Origin: Rhodospirillaceae bacterium
Lineage (GTDB): Bacteria; Pseudomonadota; Alphaproteobacteria; Rhodospirillales; Magnetovibrionaceae
Assembly (NCBI GenBank): GCA_029883045.1
Contig: JAOUJU010000099.1
Location: 1 to 6,505, forward strand
Direction: 5' to 3'
DNA: 6,505 bases
The notes beneath the pieces are model-generated. The model made no database searches, was not told where the DNA came from, and saw nothing but the letters and a program-made list of their open reading frames with translations. This document shows positions 4,463 through 6,505 of this stretch, piece by piece. Numbering within the stretch: the stretch's first letter is position 1; every line of letters starts with the position of its first letter. The position numbers and the translations under genes were made by a program.

Positions 4463-6295
4463 ATGCAGCTTAGAAACTGGCAACAGCAAGTAATAGATAG
4501 TTTTCCAACAACAATCAGCAAATACCGTAAATTTATTTTAAAGGCACCAACCGGCGCCGGCAAAACCGTGCTTGCCAGCGAAATTGTTGAGCGGTTTTAT
4601 AAAGATAAAAAAATCATTGTTCTTTGTCATCGTCTGGTCCTGCTGGAACAGCTTGAACGGGCGTTGAGCAAAAAACACAAAGTACGCAAACTGGTTGCAT
4701 CCGATACTGGCCATGCTTTCGATGGCTATGATATTTTGCTTTCAACCAATATGCGGGCAAAGGAAATGTTGTCAGATGCCATATCCAAGGCCGATCTTAT
4801 AATTGTGGATGAGGCCCACCGCGTATCGCCAAATGGCGTAGCCTATAAAAGAATAATTGATAACTTTAACGAAAATGCCAAACCAGATGCACATTTTATT
4901 GGTCTGACGGCATCACCCGAACGCAGTACAAACGATCAGCGCGATCAGCTTAACCTTGCGTTCGATGCCATTATTGATTGTGCAAATATAAAAGACCTGA
5001 TTGCAGAGGGCGTTTTGGTGCAGCCAATTTATCGCCCGCATTTTGTTCACGATTTGGATTTAAAAAGCATAGATACTAGTTCGGGTGATTTCCCGGTTAC
5101 TAAGCTTGCCCCCGCTATAATTAAATCATCAATGATTGATTATGCGCTGTGGAGCTACAACGAAGAACGTTTGAAGGTTACAGAAAAACCAATTTCTGCT
5201 TGGTTCTGTGCTGATATTAGCGTCGCCGAGGCAACGCTGGAACAAATAAGACAACACGGTATTGAAGCAGCCATTATTACTGCTGGCACACCAATAAAAG
5301 AACGAATGCAGCTTTTGGGAAAGCATGAACGCGGCGAGATTGAAGCCATGGTATCGGTTGGTGTGTTGGCTGAAGGTTGGGATAACCCGCATTGCAATAT
5401 AATCGTTCATCTTCGCCCGACCTTATCCAAAGTATTATGGGGCCAATCGGTTGGTCGTGGGTTGCGTGCGGCACCAAACAAAGAAAAATGTGTTGTAATT
5501 GACGTTAGCTCTAACTGGAGCACGTTTGGTCCGGTAGAAAACCTGCAATGGAGCCTGTGGAGCAACAGGCGTTCCAATATGCAATTTATGAACAGGTTTA
5601 ATTGGATCGGGCAGCAGCACGATGACGAAGACAACAGCGAAACATATCTGCTTTGCAAAAATGAATTGGCCAATAAAACCAGATGCTCACTTATTTATAA
5701 AAAAGGTGCCTACGAAGATGACACCTGCCCGGTGTGCGGAACCTATGCCGCAACCGATATATACAAAGAACAAAAACTTGATAGCTCGCTGAATGAAAGC
5801 GGCCTACATCATTTATTCTTTGATCGGGTACCAAAGGTATTTGACGAGATGAACCTGTCTGTCTGGGAAAGCCTTGGCAATATGGCGTGGAAATCAGCCA
5901 CTGAAAAAGAAAAGGTATTTTTGGCCTTTTGCATGGCATTCGCCGAGGTTTCCGGCGAAGAAACGCAATCTGAAACTGGTTATTGGGATGCGGCCTTGGC
6001 AGCGGAAGCTAGCATTCGTACCTATTTGGTAAAAAACAGTTTCTCGATTAAGAAACAAGATGATTTTGAACTGTCGTTAATCGCAGATGGAATGCTTGCG
6101 GGCAAACAGATAAGAACCCTTCAGGCACATTATGGAATTTCACTTTGCGGTACAGCCTTTCAAACACACACCCCGGCCGAAAGTGAACGCAAATACCAAA
6201 AGGCAATCAAAATTGCCGAAAGGCTCGCCATACTTGGCTGCTCTGCACAAGATAACCTTCCTTACTTCAAGGCATCAGATCTAACGGTTACGTGA
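4463..6295 (+). CDS. SF2 DEAD/DEAH-box helicase family protein (ResIII/SSL2 type) with four-cysteine cluster
   Basis: This 610-residue protein has a complete two-lobe superfamily 2 helicase core: Q-motif-like LRNWQQQ (3-9), motif I APTGAGKT (28-35), Ia VLCHRLVLLEQL (53-64), II VDEAH (115-119), III GLTASPER (147-154), motif V region VGVLAEGWDNP (299-309) and motif VI QSVGRGLR (328-335). All ATPase residues are present, so it should use ATP to translocate on or remodel nucleic acid in the cytoplasm. After the core, Cys398, Cys408, Cys422 and Cys425 (the last two as CPVCG) could form a zinc ribbon. Residues about 435-610 look largely helical and match no domain I recognise. There is no adjacent nuclease, methylase or specificity gene, so a restriction or defence role is not supported here. 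The ATG at 4463 is the first start after the in-frame stop at 4430; the ribosome binding site is weak (TGGG at 4453-4456). It appears monocistronic, ending before a terminator. Confidence 0.88.
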   Translation: MQLRNWQQQVIDSFPTTISKYRKFILKAPTGAGKTVLASEIVERFYKDKKIIVLCHRLVLLEQLERALSKKHKVRKLVASDTGHAFDGYDILLSTNMRAKEMLSDAISKADLIIVDEAHRVSPNGVAYKRIIDNFNENAKPDAHFIGLTASPERSTNDQRDQLNLAFDAIIDCANIKDLIAEGVLVQPIYRPHFVHDLDLKSIDTSSGDFPVTKLAPAIIKSSMIDYALWSYNEERLKVTEKPISAWFCADISVAEATLEQIRQHGIEAAIITAGTPIKERMQLLGKHERGEIEAMVSVGVLAEGWDNPHCNIIVHLRPTLSKVLWGQSVGRGLRAAPNKEKCVVIDVSSNWSTFGPVENLQWSLWSNRRSNMQFMNRFNWIGQQHDDEDNSETYLLCKNELANKTRCSLIYKKGAYEDDTCPVCGTYAATDIYKEQKLDSSLNESGLHHLFFDRVPKVFDEMNLSVWESLGNMAWKSATEKEKVFLAFCMAFAEVSGEETQSETGYWDAALAAEASIRTYLVKNSFSIKKQDDFELSLIADGMLAGKQIRTLQAHYGISLCGTAFQTHTPAESERKYQKAIKIAERLAILGCSAQDNLPYFKASDLTVT

Positions 6296-6363
6296 TTTGG
6301 TGATGCACGATATATAACTAGAATATGCTAACAACACATTGAAATTGCTTTGTTATTGATAAG

Positions 6364-6389
6364 AAAACCCCTTAAACATGGGGGCTTTT
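6364..6389 (+). terminator. Probable intrinsic terminator downstream of the helicase
   Basis: AAAACCCC (6364-6371) can pair with GGGG followed by CTTTT (to 6389), a G-C-rich stem flanked by A-T pairs with a short AT-rich loop and T-rich 3' side. It lies about 70 nt past the helicase stop. The A-run on the left side would allow bidirectional function. The T-tract is interrupted after four residues, so efficiency may be modest. Confidence 0.55.
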
Positions 6390-6457
6390 ATTAAAATATA
6401 AAGTTGGTATTATGACCAACCCATCCAGTGGGGCGGCATTTAATAAAGAAAAAGAAA

Positions 6458-6505
6458 ATGACAAACACACCACAAAACCCAGCAGAGTTTTTTTTCGGAA
6501 TTATG
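6458..6505 (+). CDS. Start of an unidentified gene running off the right edge
   Basis: From the ATG at 6458 the frame is open to the end of the window and reads MTNTPQNPAEFFFGIM. The upstream sequence is purine-rich (AAAGAAAAAGAAA) without a clear Shine-Dalgarno core. An ATG at 6412 in a different frame is also open to the edge and gives a very polar, Lys-rich peptide (MTNPSSGAAFNKEKENDKH...). I prefer 6458 because its residues look more like a folded protein. Only 16 codons are visible, so no function can be assigned. Confidence 0.35.
   Translation, partial: MTNTPQNPAEFFFGIM

Noticed and set aside
5407..5673. Overlapping minus-strand ORFs antisense to the helicase
   Set aside because: They mirror helicase motifs V-VI and the cysteine region; their compositions are shadow-like and none has a ribosome binding site.
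1..6505. CRISPR array, tRNA, rRNA, insertion sequence or attachment site
   Set aside because: No spaced direct repeats, cloverleaf-like sequence, transposase fragment or terminal inverted repeats with target duplications were seen.

Overview
The window looks like a piece of a Gram-negative, probably proteobacterial chromosome of fairly low GC content. That is an inference from the protein families, the AT-rich spacers and the mixture of ATG starts with G-rich or weak ribosome binding sites; no marker gene fixes the taxon. There are no tRNA or rRNA genes, no insertion sequence and no CRISPR array.

Layout: (1) The left edge holds the C-terminal part of a succinylglutamate desuccinylase/aspartoacylase-family zinc hydrolase (2-358, +). 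Its stop codon overlaps the ATG of a possible 38-codon ORF. (2) A 216-bp AT-rich spacer contains two inverted repeats and a TATAAT box. (3) A two-gene partner-switching operon follows: a STAS anti-sigma-factor antagonist (691-1050, +), then a three-part switch protein (1067-2716, +) carrying an RsbW/SpoIIAB-like ATPase-kinase, a cyclic-nucleotide-binding domain and a SpoIIE/RsbU-type PP2C phosphatase. (4) Convergent to it lies a membrane protein (2766-4097, -) with three predicted transmembrane helices, a degenerate GGDEF domain and a C-terminal bacteriohemerythrin domain whose seven diiron ligands are all present. (5) A 365-bp divergent intergenic region contains a likely promoter/operator for the GGDEF gene and several AT-rich repeats. 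(6) An SF2 DEAD/DEAH-type helicase with a four-cysteine cluster follows (4463-6295, +). (7) The right end has a probable terminator and the first codons of another gene.

How the genes may work together: the STAS protein and the fused kinase/phosphatase form a self-contained phosphorylation switch. One polypeptide carries both opposing activities, with a cyclic-nucleotide sensor between them. No sigma factor or other output protein is in the window, so the target is unknown. The neighbouring GGDEF-hemerythrin protein should not make c-di-GMP but keeps an RxxD inhibitory-site motif and a complete O2/redox-sensing diiron site. It may therefore be an O2- or redox-responsive c-di-GMP receptor. A functional link between the two modules is speculation based on adjacency. 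The helicase seems unrelated.
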